Under the pieces are notes generated by a model that saw nothing but the letters and a program-made list of their open reading frames with translations, was not told where the DNA came from and ran no database searches. Positions 35,901 through 44,540 of a stretch of 64,000 bases of DNA are shown piece by piece; the stretch's first letter is position 1, and the number at the start of each line of letters is the position of its first letter. The stretch spans positions 1 to 64,000 of the forward strand of contig NZ_NISX01000017.1 in assembly GCF_002591895.1 (NCBI RefSeq). Direction: 5' to 3'. Position numbers and translations under genes: made by a program. The stretch is from Lacimicrobium alkaliphilum (GTDB taxonomy: Bacteria > Pseudomonadota > Gammaproteobacteria > Enterobacterales > Alteromonadaceae).

Positions 35901-38198
35901 TCAGAAGCGATAGCCCACTGTCAGACTGACAGTACGGGGGTCGCCGTAGTAACCGATAAGGGTATTGTCACCACCCAGTCCGGGAATATACTCACCGGGG
36001 TTATTAGGATCCCTGGCGATAAAGGCGTAGTTACCCACCAGATACTCTTCGTTGGTCAGGTTTTTGCCATGTAAGCCCACAGTCCACTGGCCGTCATTGC
36101 TATACCAGTTTACGCCAAGATTCAGTAAGCCATATTCATCCTGAGTCAGCAGGTTATCCAGCTCCACCAGGTCATACTTGGTGCGATAGTAATAGCTACC
36201 ATTGACAACAAAATCACCAAAAGATGACGTCATGTTATAGGTAAAACCAACATTAGCATTAACTTTAGGAGTGTTAGTTACACTGAACCGGTCTGAGATA
36301 TCTTCAAAGTTATCGGCATCCACAAACGAACGTACTTCGTCAAACTTGGCGTTGATGTAACCGAGGTTTGCATGCATCTCCAGGTTATCCGTTGCGGCAA
36401 CTGTCAATTCCATTTCCAGGCCTTTAGCACTGGACTGACCGATATTACCCAGACGCTGATTCAACACCGAAGCGTCTTCAGGGTCAGGGATAACGGATAT
36501 ATACTGGCGATCTTCATGATCGAGGCTGAATATGGTCATATTCAGGCGTACTCTATCACCCAAATCACTCTTAAAGCCCACTTCAATGGAATCTACGATT
36601 TCAGGGTTTGCTGCAGGCTCAGCCGTCTGGGCCCTGGGATTAAAGGTACCGGATTTAAAGCCCTGCGCATAAGCAGCATAGACCATCACATCAGGGCTGG
36701 CCTGATATTCAACGCCCAGACGGGGTGTAAAGCGTGACCAGTCTTCTTTATCATCCAGTACATTCAGCACCGTAGCATCGATTACATCGTCATTGCGCAC
36801 ATAACCAGGCACCCAGCCGGATTCAGGATAAATATTGTCAAACACCAGACCATTAAATACGGTGGCTTCTTTTTCGTCCTTGGTATAACGGGCACCGGCC
36901 GTGACTGAGAGTTTCTCGGTAATATCGTATGAACCCTGGGCGTAGGCGGCGATACTGTCACCATTACTGCACCCACGCACTTCACGGGTCAGGCCCGGTG
37001 TACCAAATGCCGTTTGGCCAAGAATACCCAGAATGGCCTCAAACTGACCGCAGGAGTCAGCAGTGTAATAATACAGGCCGGAGACCATGGTCAGGTTGTC
37101 AGTTACATAATTCAGCTGGAATTCCTGAGTAAACTGCTCATCGTCATAAATGGCTGGCACATCAAAAATCTGCAGTGATGTATTGTCAAAGTCGATATTC
37201 GTAGGCGAGTAGCTCTCGCGCTTCGAGGTTATAGATTTAAACGCAAATTCACTGTTGATATCCCACTCAACCGTCAGGTTGATGCCTTCATTTTCGACCC
37301 GGTTCCAGGTGGGCAAACTGGTATAGGAATCGTATTTACTGTCAGGTACCGGCGCATCCGTTAACAGGCTGGGCAGAAGACGATAGCCGCCTTTGGCATT
37401 GGAATCATCTTCCGTTTTATCATAATTAAGACGGATAAAGAGGTCATCGGTAGGCGTATATTCCAGGGTTACCCTATAAGCCTGCAGGTCTTTATTGTAG
37501 TTTTCTCTGTCCTGGCCCGGCAGCGCCGAGGTCAGAAACTCACCAAAACCGTCACGGTTAAGATTAGCGTAGGACACCCCCAGATAAAGCGTGTCATCAA
37601 TCAGCGGCAACTGGCCGGAAATTTTCAAATCTTTTTGCGAATAGGTACCGACCGTGCCGCGAACAGACAGCTCAGTATCACCGGTCATTTTCTTGGTTAC
37701 ATACTTGACCGCACCACCGATGGTATTTTTACCGTACAGTGAGCCCTGCGGGCCACGCAGTACTTCAATGCGTTCAACATTAAGAATGTCCAGTACTGCA
37801 CCTTGCGGGCGGGCCATATAGATGTCATCGACATAGATACCGACACCTGGCTCATAACCCCACAATGGATCTTCCTGACCCACACCACGGATAAAAGCTG
37901 TCAGGGTCGAGTTAGTACCACGACTTTTCTGCAACGTGGTATTGGGAGACAACTGCTGCAACTCAACAACGGTACTGATGCCTTTTTCAGCGATCTCCAC
38001 TGAACCGACCGATGTAAGCGCAATAGGCACTTCCTGAATACTTTCAACTGTCTTACGGGCGGTAACTTCGATACGTTCCAGGCCGCCTTTTTTCTCTTCT
38101 TCCTGCTGTTGTTCCTGTGCCATAACCGGCATGGCGCTGGTGAGCGCAGTGGACACAGCCAGCGCGCATAGGGTCTTGTGTGAGGTGAACATGGTCAT
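35901..38198 (-). CDS. TonB-dependent outer-membrane receptor
   Basis: The 765-residue protein has a signal peptide (ending PVMA), then a plug domain (IEVTARKTVESIQEVPIALT, FIRGVGQEDP, VERIEVLRGPQGSLYGKNTIGGAVKYVT). A long beta-barrel ends in VSLTVGYRF with the C-terminal Phe of outer-membrane proteins. The start at 38198 is chosen because AAGGAAA precedes it and a normal signal peptide follows; the frame is open back to 38261. The class is the general carbohydrate/organic-ligand type of Alteromonadales. It is divergent from the hydroxybutyrate operon and shares an operator region with it, so its ligand may be 3-hydroxybutyrate oligomers. Confidence 0.9.
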   Translation of the reverse strand: MTMFTSHKTLCALAVSTALTSAMPVMAQEQQQEEEKKGGLERIEVTARKTVESIQEVPIALTSVGSVEIAEKGISTVVELQQLSPNTTLQKSRGTNSTLTAFIRGVGQEDPLWGYEPGVGIYVDDIYMARPQGAVLDILNVERIEVLRGPQGSLYGKNTIGGAVKYVTKKMTGDTELSVRGTVGTYSQKDLKISGQLPLIDDTLYLGVSYANLNRDGFGEFLTSALPGQDRENYNKDLQAYRVTLEYTPTDDLFIRLNYDKTEDDSNAKGGYRLLPSLLTDAPVPDSKYDSYTSLPTWNRVENEGINLTVEWDINSEFAFKSITSKRESYSPTNIDFDNTSLQIFDVPAIYDDEQFTQEFQLNYVTDNLTMVSGLYYYTADSCGQFEAILGILGQTAFGTPGLTREVRGCSNGDSIAAYAQGSYDITEKLSVTAGARYTKDEKEATVFNGLVFDNIYPESGWVPGYVRNDDVIDATVLNVLDDKEDWSRFTPRLGVEYQASPDVMVYAAYAQGFKSGTFNPRAQTAEPAANPEIVDSIEVGFKSDLGDRVRLNMTIFSLDHEDRQYISVIPDPEDASVLNQRLGNIGQSSAKGLEMELTVAATDNLEMHANLGYINAKFDEVRSFVDADNFEDISDRFSVTNTPKVNANVGFTYNMTSSFGDFVVNGSYYYRTKYDLVELDNLLTQDEYGLLNLGVNWYSNDGQWTVGLHGKNLTNEEYLVGNYAFIARDPNNPGEYIPGLGGDNTLIGYYGDPRTVSLTVGYRF

Positions 38199-38315
38199 GA
38201 TGTTTCCTTCTAACTTCTTATTAACTTGAGTGTTTGCTTGTTTGTTTGTTTTTTGTTGCATTTATTAACAAGGTCACCGCTACTCTAGTTCATTCCGTTA
38301 AAAACGTATGCTGTA

Positions 38316-38329
38316 CCATAGTACTATGG
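38316..38329. promoter_or_regulatory. CCATAGTACTATGG palindromic operator
   Basis: A perfect 14-bp palindrome lies between the receptor (start 38198, minus) and the GntP-family gene (start 38490, plus), placed to control both. It matches the site upstream of the hybrid kinase at 13 of 14 bases. Confidence 0.7.
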
Positions 38330-38489
38330 GCCAAAAGCGGGCTATGACACACAATGTACAGGCTTCCGTAACAAGAAGCCTTGGCATTTATTAACAAAAG
38401 GTCATCAAGGCGCTCTGTGTTATTACAGTCATGCGTCTGTTATTTACACACTCCGGATTCTGCGGAGTTAATGCTAAGGACAACCTATT

Positions 38490-39785
38490 ATGTTGAGTTT
38501 ATTGGGTCTGGTTGGCGGACTGCTGTTACTCATTATCTTGACCATCAGAGGAATGAACCTCTTTATTGCTGCACCTTTGTGTGCGCTGATTGTGGCACTG
38601 ACCAGCGGCATTCCCGTTTTTGTTGGTGAAACCAATTTTGTTGGTGCCTATATGGATGGTTTTTCCGGCTTTATCGCTGCCTGGTTCTTTATGTTTTTGC
38701 TCGGCTCACTGTTTGGCAAATTTATGGAAGACACGGGTGCCGCCGACGCCGTAGCCCGCTGGATCATCAGCAAACTGGGCATGAAACACGCTGTGGTGGC
38801 AGTGGTAATGGCTTGCGCGATTCTTACCTATGGCGGGGTCAGCGTATTTGTGGTGGCGTTTTCCGTTTACCCTATGGCGCTGAGCTTGTTTAAAGACGCC
38901 GACCTGCCCCGACGTTTTATACCTGCCGCCCTGGCCTTTGGCTCAGTGACCTTTACCATGACCTCTGCCGGCTCGCCGGAAATTCAGAACTGGATCCCAA
39001 TCAAGTATCTGGGCACCTCCCCTTTTGCCGCCTGGGAAGTGTCTCTGGTGGTGGCGATATTTATGGCCAGCTTTGGTTACTGGTGGCTGAAGCGAATGAT
39101 TAAAAAAGCACTGGATAATGGTGAGCGTTTTGAACACAGAGACAGTGACCCGACTATTCCTGAGCGCGATTATCCCCACCCCATAACCGGTATTATTCCA
39201 CTGATGGTGGTGCTGGTACTGTCCTTCAGTTTTCACGAAACCTTACAGCAACTGGCACTGATTATTGCCCTGGGTGGTGGTGTACTGACCCTGATGGCGA
39301 TTAATTTTAAACATTTTCATAATCTTAGTGGCGCGGTCAGTGCCGGCACTACCGGCGCATTAGTGGCCATTGGTAACACCTCAGCCGTGGTTGGTTTTGG
39401 TACTGTGGCTAAATCCACAGAAGCCTTTCAGGTTGCGGTAGATGTAATGACCCAGTTACCGGGTAATGAGCTGATTGGTGCAGCCGTCGCGGTGAGTGTG
39501 ATCGCCGGACTGACCGGTTCGGCCTCCGGTGGTCAGGCCATCGCCCTGCCGCTGCTGGGACCTCATTATATGGATCAGGGCGTGGATCCACAGGAGCTGC
39601 ACCGCATTGTATCGATTTCTTCTGGCGCACTGGATTCCCTGCCCCACAATGGCTACGTGGTGACCACTATTCGCGCTATCTGTGGTGAATCTCATCAGCA
39701 GGCATACTGGGCAGTAGGCGCATTAACTGTAGTAGTTCCACTCATTGGTCTGGCCATGGCTGTTGCTCTGTTTAACTGGTTCTGA
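38490..39785 (+). CDS. GntP-family permease, probable 3-hydroxybutyrate transporter
   Basis: The 431-residue protein has about 12 membrane helices and GntP-family signatures: MFLLGSLFGKFMEDTGAADAVA, the TYGGVSVFVVAFSVYPMA loop, GSVTFTMTSAGSPEIQN and GSASGGQAIALPLLGP. GntP permeases carry gluconate and related hydroxy acids; one branch, often next to bdhA, is annotated for D-beta-hydroxybutyrate. Here it heads an operon that includes a PHB-type esterase and 3-hydroxybutyrate dehydrogenase, which supports that substrate. It is 11 bp upstream of the next gene. Confidence 0.85.
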   Translation: MLSLLGLVGGLLLLIILTIRGMNLFIAAPLCALIVALTSGIPVFVGETNFVGAYMDGFSGFIAAWFFMFLLGSLFGKFMEDTGAADAVARWIISKLGMKHAVVAVVMACAILTYGGVSVFVVAFSVYPMALSLFKDADLPRRFIPAALAFGSVTFTMTSAGSPEIQNWIPIKYLGTSPFAAWEVSLVVAIFMASFGYWWLKRMIKKALDNGERFEHRDSDPTIPERDYPHPITGIIPLMVVLVLSFSFHETLQQLALIIALGGGVLTLMAINFKHFHNLSGAVSAGTTGALVAIGNTSAVVGFGTVAKSTEAFQVAVDVMTQLPGNELIGAAVAVSVIAGLTGSASGGQAIALPLLGPHYMDQGVDPQELHRIVSISSGALDSLPHNGYVVTTIRAICGESHQQAYWAVGALTVVVPLIGLAMAVALFNWF

Positions 39786-39796
39786 GGTTTTAAAAA

Positions 39797-40996
39797 ATGG
39801 GAACAATACAACATTTAAAGACTATTGGTGTTCTTATGCTGATGCTATCCGGATTGAATACCGCGCTGGCCGACACGATGGTCGTAGAGAAAAAGCGCTT
39901 CGAGCTTGACCAGTTTGCCACCTTTGGCGGTAAAACCATCAAACAGGTTCAGGTGGGATGGGAAAGCTATGGCAAGCTTAATGAAGACAAGAGTAATGTG
40001 ATCCTGATCACGCATTATTTTTCCGGTAATTCCCATGCTGCAGGCAAGTATCACCCCGATGATACTGAGACCGGTTACTGGGATGCCATTATCGGCCCCG
40101 GAAAGGCCATCGACACCAACCAGTACTATGTACTCAGTGTCGACTCACTGGTCAATCTGGGTGTGCATGATCCTAATGTGATCACCACGGGGCCCGCCAG
40201 CATTAATCCGGATACGGGTGAACCCTATGGTCTGGATTTTCCGGTGGTCACCATCCGCGATTTTGTAAATGTGCAAAAGGCGCTATTGGAGTCTCTGGGG
40301 ATTAACACCCTGCACGCGGTAATTGGCCCGTCAATGGGTTCACTGCAGGCGATAGAATGGGCAAGCGCCTATCCGGACTGGGTGGAGCGTATGGTGTCGG
40401 TAATTGGCGCGGGCTATATGGACGCCTGGACTGTCTCGGCACTGGAGCACTGGGCCATGCCGATTAAGCTCGATGCCAACTGGAATAATGGCAATTATTA
40501 TGACGGCGAACCGCCCCTCAAAGGCATGACAGCGTCTTTAGCACTGATTACCCAAAATGCCGTACATCCGGATTTTATCAACCAGGTTAACCCAGAGCAC
40601 CAGCCCATCGAGACCGCTGCGCTTGAAGATATTGGTAATTCTCATCAGGTGGTGAGCTGGCTGAATCAACTGGCCGCAGAACGGGCAAAAATTGCCGATG
40701 CCAATCATTTGCTGTATCTGGTTCGCGCCAGTCAGCTTTACCTTGCCGGGCAAGGGCAGACTCTGCAACAGGGGCTGAAGAATATTCAGGCCAAAACCCT
40801 GTTTCTGCCCGCTGACAATGATCTTATTCTGATGCCTTATCTGGCCAAAGACATCCATCAACGTCTTCAGAGCCTTGGTAAACCGACTCAGTACCATGAG
40901 ATCAGCGGCCCTCTGGGCCATCTGAATGGCGTGCGTAAAATTGATCAGGCCAGCACCATGCTGAGCGACTTTTTAGCTTCCGGAGTAAACCTATGA
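39797..40996 (+). CDS. Exported MetX-like alpha/beta hydrolase
   Basis: The 399-residue protein has a signal peptide (about residues 1-26, ending ALA). The fold is that of homoserine O-acetyltransferase: nucleophile S179 in VIGPSMGSLQ, Asp in LPADNDLILMP and His in GPLGHLNGV. MetX itself is cytosolic, and a secreted one makes no sense for methionine synthesis, so it is more likely an esterase. In this operon the simplest role is hydrolysis of 3-hydroxybutyrate oligomers in the periplasm. Its last codons overlap the next gene by 4 bp (ATGA). Confidence 0.8.
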   Translation: MGTIQHLKTIGVLMLMLSGLNTALADTMVVEKKRFELDQFATFGGKTIKQVQVGWESYGKLNEDKSNVILITHYFSGNSHAAGKYHPDDTETGYWDAIIGPGKAIDTNQYYVLSVDSLVNLGVHDPNVITTGPASINPDTGEPYGLDFPVVTIRDFVNVQKALLESLGINTLHAVIGPSMGSLQAIEWASAYPDWVERMVSVIGAGYMDAWTVSALEHWAMPIKLDANWNNGNYYDGEPPLKGMTASLALITQNAVHPDFINQVNPEHQPIETAALEDIGNSHQVVSWLNQLAAERAKIADANHLLYLVRASQLYLAGQGQTLQQGLKNIQAKTLFLPADNDLILMPYLAKDIHQRLQSLGKPTQYHEISGPLGHLNGVRKIDQASTMLSDFLASGVNL

Positions 40997-41973
40997 AAAC
41001 CCTGATAATGGCAGTAACCCTGGCCGCCAGTAGCCAGTCGATTGCTGAGACTCCAGCGCTGGATCTTAATATCGAAACGCTGAGCGTGTCCGGTATCTCC
41101 AGCGGCGGCTATATGGCCGGGCAGTTTCATATTGCCCATAGTGATTGGGTATCCGGCATCGGCATAATTGCCGGAGGGCCCTATTACTGTGCCCGAAACA
41201 GCATCATGACCGCCCTGGGCCAGTGCGTAAATAAGCAGGATGACGCCATTGATCTGGCGGAGCTCAAGACAACCGTGAACGAATGGCAAAAGCAGGGACT
41301 GATCAGCTCTGTGGATAATATTCAGGGCGACAAAGTATGGATCTTACATGGCACTGAGGATAAAAAAGTGCTCGCCGAGGTCACCGACCAACTGGTTGAG
41401 CAATATCAACACTGGGCGGGTGCAGAAAATGTCCGCTATGTTAATAACAAACCCTTTGCGCATCACTTTCCCACCGAAAAAACAGGTACGGCTTGTGATG
41501 TTTCCGAGATACCTTTTATTGCCAGTTGCGGTTATAACGCCGCCAGCGAAATGATGCAGCACATTGCTGCTACACCAGAGCAACAGGCAACTTCAAAGGG
41601 CCGGTTATTCACTGTGGACCAGCAGGAGTTGGGTGGCGATGACGCCTCGGGCCTCGCCGACAGTGCTTATCTCTATGCCCCTGCTCCCTGTTTGCAGGGT
41701 GAGAGCTGCCAGGTACATGTGAGCTTTCACGGCTGTAATCAGAATATCGAAGCGGTAGGCGATGACTACGCCCGGCTCACCGGCCTGAATGAATGGGCCG
41801 ATTTCCATAATACTGTGGTGCTCTACCCGCAAACGAAAAAGTCCACACTGATGCCACTGAACCCTCAGGCGTGCTGGGATTGGTGGGGCTATACCGATGA
41901 GAATTATGCGAATCAACAAGGTAAGCAGATTAAGGCGGTGACCAATATGATCCGTAACCTTGCAGGAGAATAA
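40993..41973 (+). CDS. Exported PHB-depolymerase-like esterase
   Basis: The 326-residue protein has a signal peptide (about residues 1-18). The lipase box G34-I-S36-S-G38 comes directly after it, followed by MAGQFHIAHSDWVSGIG. Later motifs are WILHGTEDKKV (Asp region) and HVSFHGCNQN (His and oxyanion region), as in poly(3-hydroxybutyrate) depolymerases with the lipase box near the N-terminus. It has no substrate-binding domain, which fits a periplasmic oligomer or amorphous-PHB hydrolase more than a granule-degrading secreted enzyme. It has six or more Cys, so disulfides are likely. It lies between the MetX-like gene and bdhA. Confidence 0.85.
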   Translation: MKTLIMAVTLAASSQSIAETPALDLNIETLSVSGISSGGYMAGQFHIAHSDWVSGIGIIAGGPYYCARNSIMTALGQCVNKQDDAIDLAELKTTVNEWQKQGLISSVDNIQGDKVWILHGTEDKKVLAEVTDQLVEQYQHWAGAENVRYVNNKPFAHHFPTEKTGTACDVSEIPFIASCGYNAASEMMQHIAATPEQQATSKGRLFTVDQQELGGDDASGLADSAYLYAPAPCLQGESCQVHVSFHGCNQNIEAVGDDYARLTGLNEWADFHNTVVLYPQTKKSTLMPLNPQACWDWWGYTDENYANQQGKQIKAVTNMIRNLAGE

Positions 41974-41974
41974 A

Positions 41975-42736
41975 ATGAGCAGTAAAGATATTTTAATCAC
42001 CGGTGGGGCCAGCGGCATTGGTCTTGGCATTGCCAGGCATCTGGGTAAACTCGGGCATAATATTGTGATTGCCGATATTAATCTGGACTCAGCACGCCAG
42101 GCCGCAAAAGACCTGACTGAAGATAACATCAATGCAAGCGCTGCGGCACTGGATGTCAGCGACCCTGAGCAAATTGCCGCCTTGCCTGACCAGATTGGTC
42201 ATATTGACGTGTTGGTAAACAATGCGGGGATTCAACATGTGGCCAAACTGGAAGACTTTCCGGCGGCCAAATGGCAACAGTTGATTAATGTGATGCTGGT
42301 GGGCCCTGCCCTGCTGACCCAGGCCTTTTTGCCTGAAATGAAAGCCCGCAACTATGGCCGTATTATCAATGTAGGCTCGATTCACTCGCTGGTCGCGTCA
42401 CCCTATAAATCGGCTTATGTTTCAGCCAAGCACGGCTTGCTGGGCTTTGCCAAGACTCTGGCACTGGAAGTGAGTGAACATGATATTACCATCAACACCC
42501 TGTGCCCTTCTTATGTGAAAACCCCATTGGTAGAGCAGCAGATTGCCGCTCAGGCCAAAGAAAACAATATGAGCGAAGAGGAAGTCGTACGCAAAATTAT
42601 GCTTGAACCGATGCCGAAAAAAGCCTTTATCGATATTAAAGAGCTGGCCGGCTGCGCCGAATTTCTGCTTAGCCCCCCGGCTAAAAACATCTGCGGCCAG
42701 ACTTTAGTGCTGGATGGCGGCTGGGTAGCGAGGTAG
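41975..42736 (+). CDS. bdhA: 3-hydroxybutyrate dehydrogenase
   Basis: This cytosolic SDR enzyme oxidises (R)-3-hydroxybutyrate to acetoacetate with NAD+. The 253 residues show TGGASGIGLG, the NNAGIQH motif, Ser in VGSIHSL, and the catalytic YVSAKHG Tyr/Lys. The C-terminal CGQTLVLDGGW is typical. The ATG at 41975 follows GGAG and lies 2 bp after the upstream stop; a TTG at 41960 is a less likely start. It closes the GntP-hydrolase-esterase operon and gives it its meaning: oligomers are cut, monomers imported and oxidised. Confidence 0.92.
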   Translation: MSSKDILITGGASGIGLGIARHLGKLGHNIVIADINLDSARQAAKDLTEDNINASAAALDVSDPEQIAALPDQIGHIDVLVNNAGIQHVAKLEDFPAAKWQQLINVMLVGPALLTQAFLPEMKARNYGRIINVGSIHSLVASPYKSAYVSAKHGLLGFAKTLALEVSEHDITINTLCPSYVKTPLVEQQIAAQAKENNMSEEEVVRKIMLEPMPKKAFIDIKELAGCAEFLLSPPAKNICGQTLVLDGGWVAR

Positions 42737-42761
42737 TTATCCCTCCGCAGCAATAATAATC

Positions 42762-43041
42762 ACCACAGAGGCACAGAGAACACAGAGAACACAGAGAACA
42801 CAGAGATTTATATGATTAAACGCTTTAACCCCTTTCGTGTTTTTCGTGCCTTTCGTGGTCCAGAGCTTTTAAAACACTAAAATCACGAACAAGTAGCCAT
42901 CTATTGCCGAGACGCTAAGCCACAGCGATACTGTGGCCAACCGTTTTTAGTTCTCCGTGCCCCTCTGTGTGCTCTGTGTCTCTGTGGTTGATCTTTTCTG
43001 TTCTGAACTCTGAAAAATCAGCCGATCACCCATTCGTGGCT
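42762..43041. repeat. CACAGAG-type repeat cluster with a 9-bp microsatellite
   Basis: The left arm CACCACAGAGGCACAGAGAA runs into 3.7 tandem copies of CACAGAGAA (42772-42805). A TTTCGTGTTTTTCGTGCC block lies near 42834. The right arm, CTCTGTGTGCTCTGTGTCTC then TGTGGT, is at about 42964-42990. No gene is supported in the 300 bp. Confidence 0.85.
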
Positions 43042-43197
43042 TTAGTATTTTTCGTGGTTGAATGCTTTATCTCGCTGATTTCGGCACCGATTGGAACAAT
43101 AGACTACTTGTTCCCAGCATCTTTTCCACTTCTTACGCCACTTAAAGGGACGTTCACAGACCGGACAGATTTTTTCAGGTAAGTGCTGTTTTTTCAT
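43042..43197 (-). CDS. DUF2256-family zinc-ribbon protein
   Basis: The 51-residue protein reads [20 protein letters not shown], then [18 protein letters not shown]. The CPVC and CSNRC pairs make a small zinc ribbon, and the WRKKW block is the DUF2256 signature. The function is unknown. I start at the ATG at 43197 by family length; the frame extends to 43248 with a TTG. It follows the DUF1275 gene closely on the same strand, so the two may be cotranscribed. Confidence 0.78.
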   Translation of the reverse strand: MKKQHLPEKICPVCERPFKWRKKWKRCWEQVVYCSNRCRNQRDKAFNHEKY

Positions 43198-43237
43198 TTG
43201 CAGAATATACGAGTCAATTGGCCCTATAGGGTCTTTA

Positions 43238-43906
43238 CTAGTGACCAAATCTGCTTGTGGCCCGGTAAAAGCGATAAGCCAACGCCAAAAACAGACAAAT
43301 CGATGCAGGTAGCAGCAAAGTTAAAAATGTATAACGGGCAAACAACATGGCACCGCTTATTCCACCGATAATAAACCCACTGATAATCAGTAAAAACAAT
43401 AACGCTTTACGGTTATCGAAAGGTTTACCCCTGAAGGCTTCGCCTAACATAATCCCTAAATCAGTGAATATGCCAGTCAGGTGGGTTGTACGAACAACAG
43501 CGCCACTATAGGTAGTCGCCAGTGCATTCTGCAGTCCGCACGCTGCTGAACCAAAGAAATGCCCATAAACTGAGCCCTGTTGCAGAAAATAGATGGCCAG
43601 CAGCAAAAAGATTCCTTCTATTACAAGCAAAGAGTCATAGTGTCGCCCCAGTTGCAACGACCTGCCGGTTAACATCACCCCGGAAATAGCCGCTCCAAGC
43701 AAAAAGCTGATCAAGACCATCAGCAAATGTGCCATATCCGCAAGTCCGGAATTGACGATCTCAGAGCCCAGTTGCGTAGCAGTGCCGGAGAGATGAGAAA
43801 TCGCCTGATGCTGAAACCCCAGCAAACCCACAGCATTAATGCAGCCTGCGGTAAAGGCCAGAATAAACGCACCATATTCCACCCAACGGGGTAACCTGGA
43901 GATCAA
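43238..43906 (-). CDS. DUF1275 (YoaK-family) membrane protein
   Basis: The 222-residue protein has six or seven membrane helices and the DUF1275 features: [14 protein letters not shown] in the first helix, [10 protein letters not shown], then [20 protein letters not shown]-type loop. YoaK-family proteins are widespread inner-membrane proteins without a settled function; transport is suspected. It is the upstream gene of a short minus-strand unit with DUF2256. Confidence 0.85.
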   Translation of the reverse strand: MISRLPRWVEYGAFILAFTAGCINAVGLLGFQHQAISHLSGTATQLGSEIVNSGLADMAHLLMVLISFLLGAAISGVMLTGRSLQLGRHYDSLLVIEGIFLLLAIYFLQQGSVYGHFFGSAACGLQNALATTYSGAVVRTTHLTGIFTDLGIMLGEAFRGKPFDNRKALLFLLIISGFIIGGISGAMLFARYTFLTLLLPASICLFLALAYRFYRATSRFGH

Positions 43907-43944
43907 GACAACTCCTTAATAACACGGTAAAACACAAAAGAATT

Positions 43945-44520
43945 ATTTCACCACGAAGAGAACAGCCTCAGAAAAGTTTTCGGCTTTCAGTTATGCAAAA
44001 CCGACATCTGGGGGCTGACGGCGGACGACTAAAATCATGATACCTCTGTTTTCTCTGTGCCTTTGCGTCTCTGCGAGATCAAAGTAATTAAAGCTTAAGA
44101 TCTCGCAGCGGCGCTGAGATCGCAGAGTCAGGCATGTTTTCAGCCAACAGCTTTCAGTCTTCAGAAACTGATATCTATGGCTGACAGCGGACGACTAAAA
44201 TCATGATACCTCAGTGTTCTCTGCGAGTTTGCGGTGAATACCATGATTAAATTCGATCTCGCAGAGGCGCTGAGACGCAGGGGCTTTACAACGCCAATCC
44301 TGTACTTCTCTGCGCCTTTGCGTCTCTGCGAGGGTCATTTTAGGTTCGTGTTTTTCGTGGTTGAGTGCCTTTCTACCACCAACCTCACGAAAAGCACAAC
44401 ATTCACCACAGACACAAAGAGCACAGAGATTAAAATTGATTTATCCCTCTGTGTGCTCTGTGGTTAATCTTTTGATTTAAAAACACTTTATCCCGGATTC
44501 CGCTTCGCTACATCCAGGTT
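43945..44520. repeat. Repeat cluster with a 166-bp partial duplication
   Basis: The 630-bp gap before topA has no gene. The segment GGCTGAC-G/A-GCGGACGACTAAAA occurs at 44013 and 44179, a 166-bp period with flanking similarity (CTTTCAGT before, CTCTGCG after). Around it are CTCGCAGAGGCGCTGAGACG cores (about 44108 and 44259), CTTTGCGTCTCTGCGAG arms, a TTCGTGTTTTTCGTGG block (about 44346), a CACAGAG-type pair (44402-44465) and a GTAGCCCG-type fragment (about 44490-44515). Confidence 0.85.
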
Positions 44521-44540
44521 ACAGCTGAAAACTTCTGCCG

